From assembly GCA_012656075.1 (NCBI GenBank), contig JAAKBF010000356.1, positions 58,562 through 122,561 of the forward strand: a stretch of 64,000 bases of DNA. The letters are read 5' to 3'. Both the position numbers and the translations under genes were made by a program. Under the pieces are notes generated by a model. That model had not been told where the DNA came from. It ran no database searches and saw nothing but the letters and a program-made list of their open reading frames with translations. The first letter of the stretch is position 1; every line of letters begins with the position of its first letter. Shown piece after piece: positions 53,552 through 63,868 of this stretch. Source of the DNA: Phytophthora hibernalis (Eukaryota; Oomycota; Peronosporomycetes; Peronosporales; Peronosporaceae).

Positions 53552-54690
53552 ATGTCAGAAATGCTATCAGATGGGTTGATTATCCAGACAGCAGACCAGG
53601 ATTTCAACGATGAATACGAATTTGCATTTGGGGAGGAGTAAAATGTTGATGTGGAAGGGTGTGGTACCGAACGAAGTCTTGTTGATCAATCGGGTGGTGT
53701 GGTGACCAGAGCCGGAGATGTCGACATCATAAGGTTAATCGGAGATGGTGATGAACGACGTTCAGGTTGAACTACTCGCTGGATCGTCGGGTTCAAATAC
53801 ACAAAGCCTAACAAGACTTTGGTTAATCCCACCTACCGATTTAGGTTCTATCGAAGCTCAGTCTGTCCTGGCAGATTTGAATTCCGACTGAATTACGAGA
53901 GCAACACAAACTTTGTAGCGTATACATGTGGGCTTTCAGTAAGCCGGAAATCATCAGTGCGCCTGAAACCTCAAATACAATTACTAATGTCACCGAAGCG
54001 ATGAAACGTGAGATCGATAGGCTAGCAGTTAAGACGACGGTGATCAGGAGTGACATTTGAAGTCTAGTCCGATCAAAGTTTTACGGAAGTTTGGATCGAA
54101 CCCGCTCTTTTATAGGGTTGACAAAAGAAAACGTTCTTCGACGCGTGAATAGGGCGAGCCCGGAGGAATTTGGAGGTCCTGTTTACGGTCAAATAGAAGG
54201 CTCACCCTGATGCCAAGTTCTGAACGACAGTGAGACACCATCAGGAGCAAACATTATGCTTTGTCATCATTCGTATTTCGATCGGTCTACACAGGAACGG
54301 GAACATCTGCTTGTTTAGGCTCACCCAGTGCTTCTAAACATGCTGAAACACAGAAAGACGTCCGTGTTTGTCGATGGAACGTTTAGCCGTGCGCCACCAC
54401 AGTTTAAGCAGTGTATGGTTTTCACCTCGTACGATCATCCACCACCCATCTGTGTTTGTGCTTTGCATTTCCAAGAAGTATCAAATGTACTTCAACGCTT
54501 TCCAGCTTGTGATGGATGCGATCGACTACAGTATGGATCCTGAATTCATATATTGCGACTTCGAGGCGGGTATGATTCAATCGGTTCAAGAACAATTTCC
54601 ATAAACAACTCCGATCGGATGTTTATGTCACTTTAAACAGAACTGTGGGATAAAAATGAAGAAGTACGGCATCTCGAGACTTTAAATCAA
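53552..54690 (+). pseudogene. MULE transposase, decayed
   Basis: The ATG at 53552 starts an acidic region, stopped at 53639. A FLYWCH-like stretch follows (GFKYTKPNKT, near 53790, then V-N-P-T-Y-R-F-R). After a spacer with several shifts the catalytic core appears at about 54330-54600: SVFVDGTFSRAPPQFKQ with the first Asp, C-I-S-K-K-Y-Q-M-Y, then EFIYCDFEAGMIQSVQEQFP with the second Asp. A C-H-F-K-Q segment follows near 54630. These are the MULE DDE motifs. The C-terminal SWIM zinc finger is missing, the sequence instead running into palindromic DNA. Different family from the MULE at 22-25 kb. Confidence 0.75.
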
Positions 54691-54698
54691 GATTGCCA

Positions 54699-54832
54699 TG
54701 CGAAGCGGTGTATTTGATATGCTGACAGTCGACTGTCACTGCGAAGCGGTGTATTTGATATGCTGACAGTCGACAGTCGACAGTCGACAGTCGACAGTCG
54801 ACTGTCAGCATATCAAATACACCGCTTCAGTG
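54699..54832. repeat. palindrome A with CAGTCGA heptamer array
   Basis: A 38-base unit starting TGCGAAGCGGTGTATTTGAT occurs twice (54699 and 54740). The second copy is followed by five to six CAGTCGA repeats and then by its own reverse complement, ending GTATTTGATATGCTGACAG in complement at 54832. The second unit and its complement form a hairpin with stems of about 40 bp plus the self-complementary heptamer run. Confidence 0.9.
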
Positions 54833-54924
54833 AATCTTAACCCACGCCACGCCTTGCTTTTCACCTTCACCTTCTCCTGCGGAGAAGGTGAAAAGGCAAG
54901 GCGTGGCGTGGGTTAAGCATTCAC
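54829..54924. repeat. palindrome B, near-perfect, arms about 44 bp
   Basis: AGTGAAT, CTTAACCCACGCCACGCC and a CTTCTCC inner word are mirrored after a 3-base centre, with two small indels. It shares its first bases with the end of palindrome A, so the two hairpins abut. Confidence 0.9.
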
Positions 54925-55680
54925 TCCAAGAGCGTAGCTGCAAGTATCACTCCATCCGAAGTGAAGTGAGGTAATTTGGAGATATTCTCAACGTACCTGG
55001 ATTGAGAAACACCCTTCGAAAATATTGAATGTTCAGCCTTTCTCTAGATGTGTTGTAAGCCGTACAAGCAATCCCTTGGAAGATTTCAATCGCAATATGA
55101 GTAGTGTCTTCAAAATCTCTCACCCAAACTTACCAGACTTCGTGGTTGGAATAGAAAGTTAGCTCGAAAATACGCTAACCTCAAAACAGATGTCGAGTTA
55201 GGGAGAGCTCAAATTCCCAAAGAGCCTCTATTCCTCTGCACAGAGCTGTGGTGCTCCCGGATGACGACTCCAGTTCGAGTAAAGAAACTAAAAAATGATA
55301 CGGAAGATTTGAGTAAGAGAGAATCTCAAGTTTTTATTCGCGGTAACTTTCGCAGCTGTATTGCCCGACCGAACACTCAAAATGATCATTGCGAATAGGG
55401 AACTTTAGAGGCGACTGGGGGAATTTAGCGTCAGATCAGCAAACAGGAACGAACCTAAGTGACAACAGTTAACTTCTTAGCTTAGAATGCACCTGTTCTT
55501 TTAAATCTGCTACATTTGTTCGTGCTGAAATCGGGAAAACCTTCAGATTTGCCAAAGTACCGACATCGTTTTGGAAGTAGTGGCGAATCCGGATCATCTT
55601 CGCAGGGCCAAATCGAATACAGATCTTTCAGTGTTTTTGTATTTTGTCTTGGCATATTCTATTCGGGTCGGAACAAATTC
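54925..55680. other. no gene recognised
   Basis: Only short frames without motifs are present. Confidence 0.4.
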
Positions 55681-55683
55681 TTT

Positions 55684-56430
55684 TTATGGCACTCCATCGG
55701 GGTTACTGGAGTCTGGTGCAAAGCTTGTCATTTCTCTAAATGATGCGAACAGGCCAATCATACGCGTCGCAACGGCCACGAATGCGTTATGTGGAGTGTC
55801 TGTTTGGTCCTTCAGCCTCGCAAGTTGGATAGCGCTTTTCACACTTTTCAGCAAAGCGTCCAAAACGCCAACCGTACTACCTGAATCATACGCAATATGA
55901 GCTAGCACACGCTCTTCTTTTAGTAGTGTAGAGCGATAGAATGATCTAGCATCTTAAAGAAAATTGGCCTGAACTCTAACTTCAGCTATACGTCCACTTT
56001 GATGATCACCACCACCGAGAGCTACATCTGTGATCTCAGCGTCCAGTGACACTGGGGGCGAATCTGTAGTCGTCTTAGGGCGACTCATTATCATGCGAAC
56101 CTTCCTTGTTATCCTTTCATCCTGAATTCCCGTGTCAGAGTCTCTAATTCCCGTATTTGGGGTTGCAGCCATTAACCTGTACCGCGTGTCCTGAGATAAT
56201 TCCAGCCAGGCCTTGCAGATACGAATCCCCCTTTCCCAAGAAGCCATTCAATGTCTCGCGTACGACGTGCGGAAACATCGAGAGTCTTCTGTTCAGCAGC
56301 ATACTTTTGGGCGTACTTGTTTCTTTTTTTCTGCGTAGTCCCAAACAGCTTCGTGAAGACGCATCTCCAACTGGGCGTGAAAACGATCTAAAAGTACGAG
56401 CACTACAATTTCATCGGTAACAGTAATTAT
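55684..56430 (-). pseudogene. unidentified minus-strand coding remnant
   Basis: Not recognised. Readable pieces in order are about 56380-56150 (K-K-R-N-K-Y-A-Q-K-Y-A-A-E-Q-K-T-L-D in one frame, LLGKGDSYLQGLAGIISGHA in the next), 56247-55954 and 55908-55684 (LDALLKSVKSAIQLARLKDQ, then A-V-A-T-R-M-I-G-L-F-A-S-F). The pieces have low-shift codon structure and normal amino-acid composition, so a decayed gene is likelier than chance. No motif names a family. Confidence 0.3.
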
Positions 56431-56686
56431 AGATCGGCGAAATTAGACTGGCAGAAGAAGGGTGTCAAACATAGTCTGGCCAAAATACGCTGGCGTAAAT
56501 AGTCCACAAGAATTTCAAAATGAACGGACAATCGTGTCGTGTGTGATTTGTGCAAAATGTCCAAAAAGACACCAATCAATACTCGTCGATCATACAACAA
56601 CAAAAACGTATCATTCCGAAAGTGGGCTGCCAAATATTAAACAATAAAAAACACCTAAAAATATGCGCATTTTTTATAAGTTGTCT

Positions 56687-56830
56687 TAAATATTTCGACA
56701 AAGTATCCTAAGGCCAGAAATATATCAAAACACGCCATCTCGATCCTGGGCTGCGCGCTATCAATACATTAATAAAAATACGCTGAAAATGTATGACCAT
56801 ACCGAACCCCTTAGCCCCCGAAAAACAGAG
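56687..56830. repeat. dispersed AT-rich repeat, copy 1
   Basis: Shares ATCAAAACACGCCAT, CTGGGCTGCGC and AAAGTATCCTAAGG-like words with 58610-58700 (ATCAAAACACGCCATTCC, TTGGACTGCGC, AAATACTCTAAGG). Both are close to TATGTTGGA words and to an ACCCCTTAG or CTAAGGGG word. Confidence 0.6.
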
Positions 56831-57099
56831 GGTATAGTTATGTTGGAGGTTGAACGTAAGATTATTCTATTGGCTGGATTTTTGCACACCTATGTGAATT
56901 AGATGGTGCAGTATTGTAAAGGGCAATACAAACAAACTCCATATCCAACATTAACTGTCCTGAGTTGGCCGACGAATCGGCTTCCTTGCACTGACAATAC
57001 GACATAATACATGTACTATTTATCGGGAAGTCCCATTTTTGAAATGTTGCACACGACCATCAGTTCTAAATCCATCTATTCTGACCAGTAAACAGAGAG

Positions 57100-58340
57100 A
57101 AAGAAAACTTTGAATTGATTGCAACGCATTACACTTGACTCCTAGTTGTAAAAGAACGTGCTGTCTACGCTTCGCCGTCACTTATTCCTTGAGCATCTTC
57201 TTCGCTGCTATCACCGACACCTCCATCCGAAGCAGCACGGCGCCAACGCTTCTTTCTCGGATGAGAGGACGGTGGATGATTGCGAGTTTGTGTTTTTGCG
57301 CCAGATTCTGCAGAATAGCGTTGCCGTTGCTCCAATCGTCGAGCCAAATAGGGTAGCAGGTTTTACGCCGACCATCACGGACTATATGCCAAAGATATTA
57401 GCTATTCAAACCAAATAGCACGAACACGATATGTTAGTGCTATGTTGGATATAATTGGAAAAATGGCCAATTTATGTTGCCAGATAGCCAACATAAGCAC
57501 TTTGGCCCAAATTAAAAGCTGCAGCCTTGCTGTAGCCTTCCTGAGCGTTCTGACATAACTCAAACAATACTCACTTTCGGCGCAGACCAAAGTTCCCCGT
57601 ATTAATTAGCGGCAGCTTCGTCATCTGTCAATACGTTGTCATCTTCCGAGCCGCTGTCATCCTCGTGCTAGCAATCGGTCTGCAACACACTTCGGCGACG
57701 CTTCCGAAAACATTCGGAGACCGTTCGCTATTACTCGCCGGTCGCACGTGAGGCCGGCCGCGAGGCTTCCTACTGTCCTGAGCGCACTACCACGGTTGTT
57801 AGCGCCTCGCGTACTGCCATAGAAGGGACCATGTCCGCCACCACGGTCTCAACAGCCGTCGGTGGCTCCTGTCGATGTTGGCAGATCATGCGGTTGCAGT
57901 GGTAGGGCCTTCCTTTTCTTCTTACCCACTTGCACCGACTTCTTCGGCTTTTTTATCGTCTGCTTCGCCTTCGCTGTCGTCTGCTTCGCTTATGCCAATA
58001 TTACATCCGCCGGCGCCGTCTTGTTCGCCTCTTGTGCGTGTATTTCCGTCGCAGTCGGCTTCTCCGCGTCATTGGCCTCCTCGGATGGGTTCTGCATGTT
58101 TACCAACCTCATCTCCTTTGCTGCTACCTTCTTCTGCTTACCCACTACTGCGATGGCTGTCTTGTGGTCTGCTCGCCGAATGCGTCGCCCGTGGCGCTTG
58201 CTGGGCGCCGATCCGACACACTGCCGATACGCTTGCTGTTGGTACTGCGGAGTCTTCCCCGTCGGCGCAACCATTCTCTTCATTAATTTTTTTAGAACGA
58301 GGCTGTGAGCCACGATGGTTGTGAGCCACCCGCGGTGGTG
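57100..58340 (-). other. region with competing open frames, no recognised gene
   Basis: A plus frame (57862-58308) looks like a hydrophobic membrane protein rich in Phe, Cys and Ala. The minus frame across the same bases (58313-57990, reading on in frame past a stop) is lysine-rich with KKPKKSVQVGKKKRK, more natural for a nuclear protein tail. I favour the minus strand as a decayed gene and treat the hydrophobic plus frame as its shadow. Family unknown. Confidence 0.25.
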
Positions 58341-58489
58341 GGTAAGACGCCCCCTTTTTCCAATTGCCGCTGATCCCCCACTAACTGAAAACTAAGCCTG
58401 TGTATGTGACCGTTTTACACACAAAGGTTTATCTTGGTTTATTAAAGGGGTACATGGACACATACCCCTTACAAACTTCAAGTATAATA

Positions 58490-58700
58490 TGCTCTTATGT
58501 TGGACCTCCAACATAGTAGAGACGCTGCGAAAAAGCTGAACTAGGGTATACACCTCTTATATTCTAGGGTCCAACATATGGGAACTAAGGGGTTTAAATA
58601 TTATAAATGTATTTTGTACCGAAATACATAGACAAAATACTCTAAGGTCGGAAATTAATCAAAACACGCCATTCCGAGCTTGGACTGCGCTGTAAAGCAA
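58490..58700. repeat. dispersed AT-rich repeat, copy 2
   Basis: Counterpart of 56687-56830. It also contains a short inverted repeat TATGTTGGA/TCCAACATA at 58496-58515. Confidence 0.55.
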
Positions 58701-58837
58701 CGCACGAAATGACTGGTACTTTGTTTTAACCTTAACACAATCACAGCAAAATCTTTTTCATGTATAATCACAAAATGAAAGACACCCACAAGGTATAACG
58801 GAAGAACGATACGTAGAAACGTCAGTTTCAAATTCAT

Positions 58838-59611
58838 TCAATTCAGTTTCGCTTTCTTAAGTGCTCGTACCATCTCCATACTTTTCATCAACTTGCACCT
58901 CTTTCCCCATTTAGCTGTGGCTAGTTCTCTTGCAGTAGCCATTTCTTCAGTAAAGTCAAGCGAAGCCATGAATCTCTCTTTGTGTTCCACATAGCTGTCG
59001 CTGATCCATTTACGATTTCCATCATGCAAAATGTCGAGAATCCTTCGAGTCACGGCAAGATCCGAAAGCCGCCTTGGTCGCGTACTTGACGAGTCAAGTT
59101 TGTCCGACGCGCGAACGATGAGATTTCCTTATATCCTTCGCATCTGGGGTGAAAGATAGTAGCACTGCGTGGAGAACCAAATTATTTCAATACACCACGT
59201 CACCAGGTCGTTGAATAATCGCCCCGTCGTTGTAGCTTCCAACATCCGATTAAATGAATCGTGTTTATTTCGCCACTTGAATTGCTCGGTAGGTTCTTCA
59301 GGAAAGAAAACCCAAATCTTGAGACAATATTTTGCGCACGGCGGAATATATGAGATCACCCTGTCGTGCTCCAGGTGGACGGCTGACTCGCGATTTTCAG
59401 CATGCAACCAGTATTCCGTCTTTTACACAAACTCTTTGTGCCTATCTTCGAATAATACCCACTGGGTTGAGGAACGGCTTATTGACCCGGAGGGAAGGCC
59501 GCTTCGCTGCCCACTCTGCGCGCACCCGCTCATGTATAAAGGTCGTAATACTATCCGTTCTGAGGCCAGATAGCAGGTGATCCATGTCATCGGGAATTCT
59601 TGTTTTCTCAC
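58838..59611 (-). pseudogene. unidentified remnant with a JmjC/cupin-like stretch
   Basis: From about 59611 the minus strand reads, with shifts, an N-terminal part, then HLEHDRVISYIPPCAKYCLK and IWVFFPEEP (about 59375-59290). In a second frame it reads R-P-G-D-V-V-Y and L-V-L-H-A-V-L-L-S-F-T-P (about 59220-59150), and last a charged helical tail to 58838. The order H-x-x-H-D, K-x-W-x-x-x-P, then P-G-D-V-x-Y and L-H-A-V is reminiscent of JmjC-type oxygenases, where H-x-D and a later H bind iron. At least three frame breaks make it dead. The family call is tentative. Confidence 0.3.
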
Positions 59612-59639
59612 GAAGCCCAGCTACACCATCGCACGCATC

Positions 59640-60050
59640 TCGAAAACTAATACAGGAGCATCAGATTGGATAATAGTCTTCCATGAAAAGCCACCGCAAA
59701 TGTAGCGATCCACGCTTTCTGGAATCTTTTTGTAGACTTGATGAAGCTTGTACGTCTTATCTCTATAACCCCAGGCGACACAATAAGGCGGAGCTCAGGA
59801 ATTAAATCAACAACGTCCATTGTATATCCATGCACTTGAAAACGATGTCCACCCGTCTGATGTCGCCTATTTCTGTCCTTGTCCTGTTCGCCGAGCTGCT
59901 GACAGTCGGTGGTGATGCCCAAACACCCACTAGCTGCTGTCCGCGGTCGTGCACAGCGTCCTGGTCCAGCCCGTCTTACTTGACGTCTTCTCCCATCGCT
60001 CACCGTGCCGCTGATTCCAGAATGAGCAGCAGAATCAGCCATAAGCCGGC
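59640..60050 (-). other. possible upstream part of the same remnant
   Basis: The minus frame 60042-59647 ends with F-I-K-S-T-K-R-F-Q-K-A-W-I-A-T-F-A-V-A-F and R-L-L-S-N-L-M-L-L-Y. It looks protein-like and lies directly upstream of the JmjC-like stretch on the same strand. Not recognised on its own. Confidence 0.25.
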
Positions 60051-60300
60051 ATTGGAAATGTAATTGGATTTAAAGTGACCAATCACTTGTCCGCACGTGG
60101 ATTCAAAGCGGTGCATCAGGTGACGAACAAGGTTGTAACAACCTAATAAAATGTTCGTTGCCACCATACGGTAATTTTGCAATTTTTTAACGGTGACCCG
60201 GCGTGACCTGAACTGGCGGTGACCTCAAAAGGAAGGTACTCTTTTACACTCCGAGTAGTTGTAATATCTGCTGCAATTATCATTCTAGCCATCTCTTCGG

Positions 60301-60790
60301 CTAGCGTCGCCTTTGAATCTCCATTTTGTCCCTCCCCACCTTGCGGCTGTAGTTAGTACCCGTTGTAAGAAAGTCAATTAGCACGCTAATCGAACTGACA
60401 CTGGCGCTGGGTCCGTCATTATGCCACATCACACTATTTTTCACGCGTGTCACCGGTGTGGCACCTTGTTTGACAAGCGCATTATAGCAGCGTTTACTGA
60501 ACGCTACACCAGCGAATGCCGAACTAGATCCAAATGTCCCCAACATACTACTCCCGCAAGCTGCATGGACAACACGTTCGCATCCAACCCTACTGCACAT
60601 TCACAAAGCACCGCCATCTCCTTCCTTTGAGACTTTTTGCAGTCCTTCGACCGGCACATAGATGAAGGGTATACTGCTGGCACCGTTGGGTCATTATCTG
60701 CCGCTTGCTCCCGCGTTGCGTCACAACTAGAGCCTCCGTGCTCAGAACCTTGACTCGAACAGCATTCCTGGCCGTCTCAGTTCGTGTTGT
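60301..60790 (-). pseudogene. oomycete mobile-element-type protein fragment (zinc finger plus SANT/Myb-like start)
   Basis: The minus frame reads CSRVGCERVVHAACGSSML, then VAFSKRCYNALV, SVMWHNDGP, I-S-V-L-I-D-F-L-T-T-G-T-N-Y and K-V-G-R-D-K. The C-x4-C, H-x2-C pattern suggests a zinc-binding start. The run W-H-N-D-G-P, L-I-D-x-x-T-T-G-x-N-Y and G-x-D-K recurs, to my knowledge, in repeated oomycete proteins of transposon type with a Myb/SANT-like domain. The frame ends at 60301 and the rest is missing. Confidence 0.4.
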
Positions 60791-61057
60791 CGGGTCGGAG
60801 TGAGTCATTGCTGGAGAAGGCCACCACGGGGGCGTTCTTGCGGCTTTCCAAGTGGTGCCCGATCTTCACGGCGCGCAAAGAAAACAAATCTGCTCTATGC
60901 TGGCCCAAAAAGCATCAATATTTTGACAGATAGCGATAAGCACTCTGAGCCAATCAGATCGCTGAAAAGCTATCGACTTGTTGCAAAAATCTGCTTGCTG
61001 CTGCACAATTGATTGGTCATTAGACTAAAATTTCCAGATTTGAACACCCAATTAATC
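60791..61057. other. no gene recognised; inner junction of the right arm
   Basis: The last 50 bases show weak similarity, in inverse order, to 44261-44310. Confidence 0.35.
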
Positions 61058-61265
61058 AAAATCAAATTTTGATTTTACAATTAAAATTGTAAATGACCAA
61101 AAAGAGAATTATAAACTGATCTACAAAGCAACTTCAACTTTCTTCATACAATCTTCGAGTGGTTTTTGTGAAGCTTTTCGAAGCCGCCACGTAGTGATTT
61201 GCGAGGTGTTTTACTTGCTGGAGCTAACGTTTTAGGCTAACAATCGAAGCGAGTGACCCTCATCG

Positions 61266-61685
61266 ATGCGAGTAGGACTGTGCAGAGCTGCCGACGCTGG
61301 CAAAACCAAATTCAACAATACCCGTTCACACCCGAGCACCAGTCGTTGGCCACCCCGGCTTCACCGATGTAGAGCTGGAACACTGGACGCACATTATAAT
61401 AGCGTTAGGCTTGAAAGCCGTCGGATCAAGCGACATTGGTGGGGCCTGCGGCTGAAAATGCACGCTGATATCTGGCTAGTTTGTCATGTAGTTGGCCAAA
61501 AGGGCGATACGAGGTACGCTGCTCATGTTGCAGAGCGCCGACCGAAGGGGAGTACGCTATACTCGCTTGATCAACTCGATAGCCAAGCGCACCTTGCCGT
61601 CTTAATCTTATTCAGTCTGACTGGACGGCCCGCGGCGCGTGTCATCAGGGCAAAAGCGCCGCTCCTTGTCTCCCAGAGGCATTAG
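61266..61685 (+). CDS. unidentified 139-codon frame in the right arm
   Basis: The same protein as at 43633-44052, on the opposite strand. It is not recognised and may be chance or a decayed gene. Confidence 0.25.
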   Translation: MRVGLCRAADAGKTKFNNTRSHPSTSRWPPRLHRCRAGTLDAHYNSVRLESRRIKRHWWGLRLKMHADIWLVCHVVGQKGDTRYAAHVAERRPKGSTLYSLDQLDSQAHLAVLILFSLTGRPAARVIRAKAPLLVSQRH

Positions 61686-63868
61686 CATCCGATTTGTACA
61701 TGTATAGTGTAGTCTCCACTCATTCGGTCCAGATCGGTTGTCCGCGGTGCCCGTCAAGTTCAGCATGCGTGGGGTGGACCTTGAACGGGCTTCACAAAAC
61801 CACTTGCAGGAAAGGAGCTCCAAGTACTGGCACCTTCGCTATCGGTGCCGTCCGTTCGTTGGAGCCTCACGTCCGAGAGCTGTGTTGTTTTCTCTCTCGA
61901 GGATACACGTAAGGAGGGATCCATGTTTGAAGCCATGACTGTGCAAGTTTTGTGGGGATCCTCTACTCGATGCCAAGTATCACCGTGCTTGTTCCATTTG
62001 TCTAAGGTGGCCGCACCAACTCGGTATGCCGCGCGATGACACCACCCACTCGGTGAGGATTGGCATGGCCACGAGATCAGAAGAATCTAAAGTTGTCTAG
62101 CCAGACGATCGCCGACGGCGGTCTCTCAGAGGCGCTACATAAACTGCTTTGCATGGGTTCGAGCGCATGGGCGGCGTGGAACCGTAATCAAAGTCGCTGT
62201 GGTTAACATTCCTACGCTGTGCGACGACACACTCAGTAATGAAGAAGCAGGCTTGGGCGAGCGTTTAGGAAACCACTCCTGCTTTGTTGCAGTCCTCATT
62301 AGCTATTTACAGCTTTCGATCCCTGTCAAGCGATCGAGCTGGCCACGGGAAAAGCGAAGCCATTACAATAGCCAGCTCAAACACTAGAGCACACCCCAAG
62401 GTGATACCAATTGCACACGGGGTCACTCTTTTTACAAGGAGGATTCTTTGCCAGCACGAATGAATTTCTTGGTGCGCAAGGATGGCCAAATATGTGGACC
62501 GAGATCCACGCGCGGGGAGCAACACGACACTGGCCACTTCCGCTTGGTTGACGCCTCTTAACCTTCATGGCGAAAGCGTCAGCGCGAGACTCGCCTCAAC
62601 GCCGTTGAAACTATCTATTTTGGTGATTCGAGCGTGGCTGCCGGAGTTACGCACGGATGGCAGGGAGCCTAAGACATTCTCGACGTCTAGACTGCAATTA
62701 TTAGCGAAGCTCACTCGAGCGCTGAACTTCCTTTGTCTGAGATTGAACTCCGTACATGTCCGGCAGATTGTCTGAGATGTTTTTCGCTGGGTGCCGCAGG
62801 AGCACACGCCTGTCGAGCGCTTTGTGCGGCTCCGAAACACGCTGAAACCGCTGATACAGTGATGCTGGCCAGTGCAGAATTCACGCTGAACGAGCACGTG
62901 TCTACTACTGGCCGGACGCAAATACGGGTTTGGCTTGACCACGTTGAAGTGAGCTCGGTGGATTGTTTTGCAATTGAGTGAGTTTGTGCAGGTTGCATGG
63001 GTGTCATCCTGAAGATCCACCGTATCTTATCCAAACGCAATGGTGCGACGGCCGAAACGGTCGGAAGAGCGTCAGACCTTCGTTTTAGCAGAGCTGTCAC
63101 CCAGCAGCGACACCTTGAGGCGGTCCTTTTGGTGGAGTGGCTAGGATCTAGCCTAGATCGAGCCGACACCCACCACTTGGGTCTGAAGCACAGCGCGCAA
63201 GCCGCCAAACCATGTGTCGTAGGTCGCTTCTGGTGATCCCAGGATGGCAGTGGCAGCCTTGGCTGCATGAACTGCGTTACTCACCGACGAGTCCGTCGTG
63301 GCGGTTGCAAAAGTGCAAGTTCGGCCAAGTGCACTTTATGCTAGATATTCAGGTGGATCTACAAACCGTGGCAAGCCAATCAGTGCCGATCTAGAGGCGT
63401 CTCCCAGGTCGCGTGCGCGAATGGGACAGCCATTTTGGGTCCAGTTGGGTTTCGGGGGTGTCGTCCGGCTCTGCAAAAGTGAGCGTTCAAGCGATCTTTG
63501 CGTGTCTTATTCCAACTTCAAAGGGGTCAAGTCCCACTGTAGCAGGCTCATTTATCACCAGACGACGACGCACAGCCACACCAAGCAGAGCAAAGGCTCA
63601 TACGCGCCGCGTCTGCAGACTAAGATTTCGAGCCCGCGACAGGCGATGGCGCCCCGAGAGAAGAGAAGAGCGACCTTGGTGTCAGCGCTAATCAGCGAGG
63701 AGTTCGTGCGTCCGGAACAGGAGTAAGTCGCGCACTGACCCGCGCCTGGAATCTCGCCGTAGTTGGCCGCCGAAACGCGTGCTGCGTGTGGCGGCCAGAC
63801 CGAGTCATTCGCGAATTCGCTCGGTGCTCAGCAAGCCACCAGACAGTCAAAACCCTCCGTCTCCCGCC

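Noticed and set aside
57862..58308. Plus-strand frame resembling a small multi-pass membrane protein
   Set aside because: Its Phe/Cys/Ala richness is what a lysine-rich minus-strand protein gives in antisense, and the minus strand carries a plausible basic nuclear-type tail.
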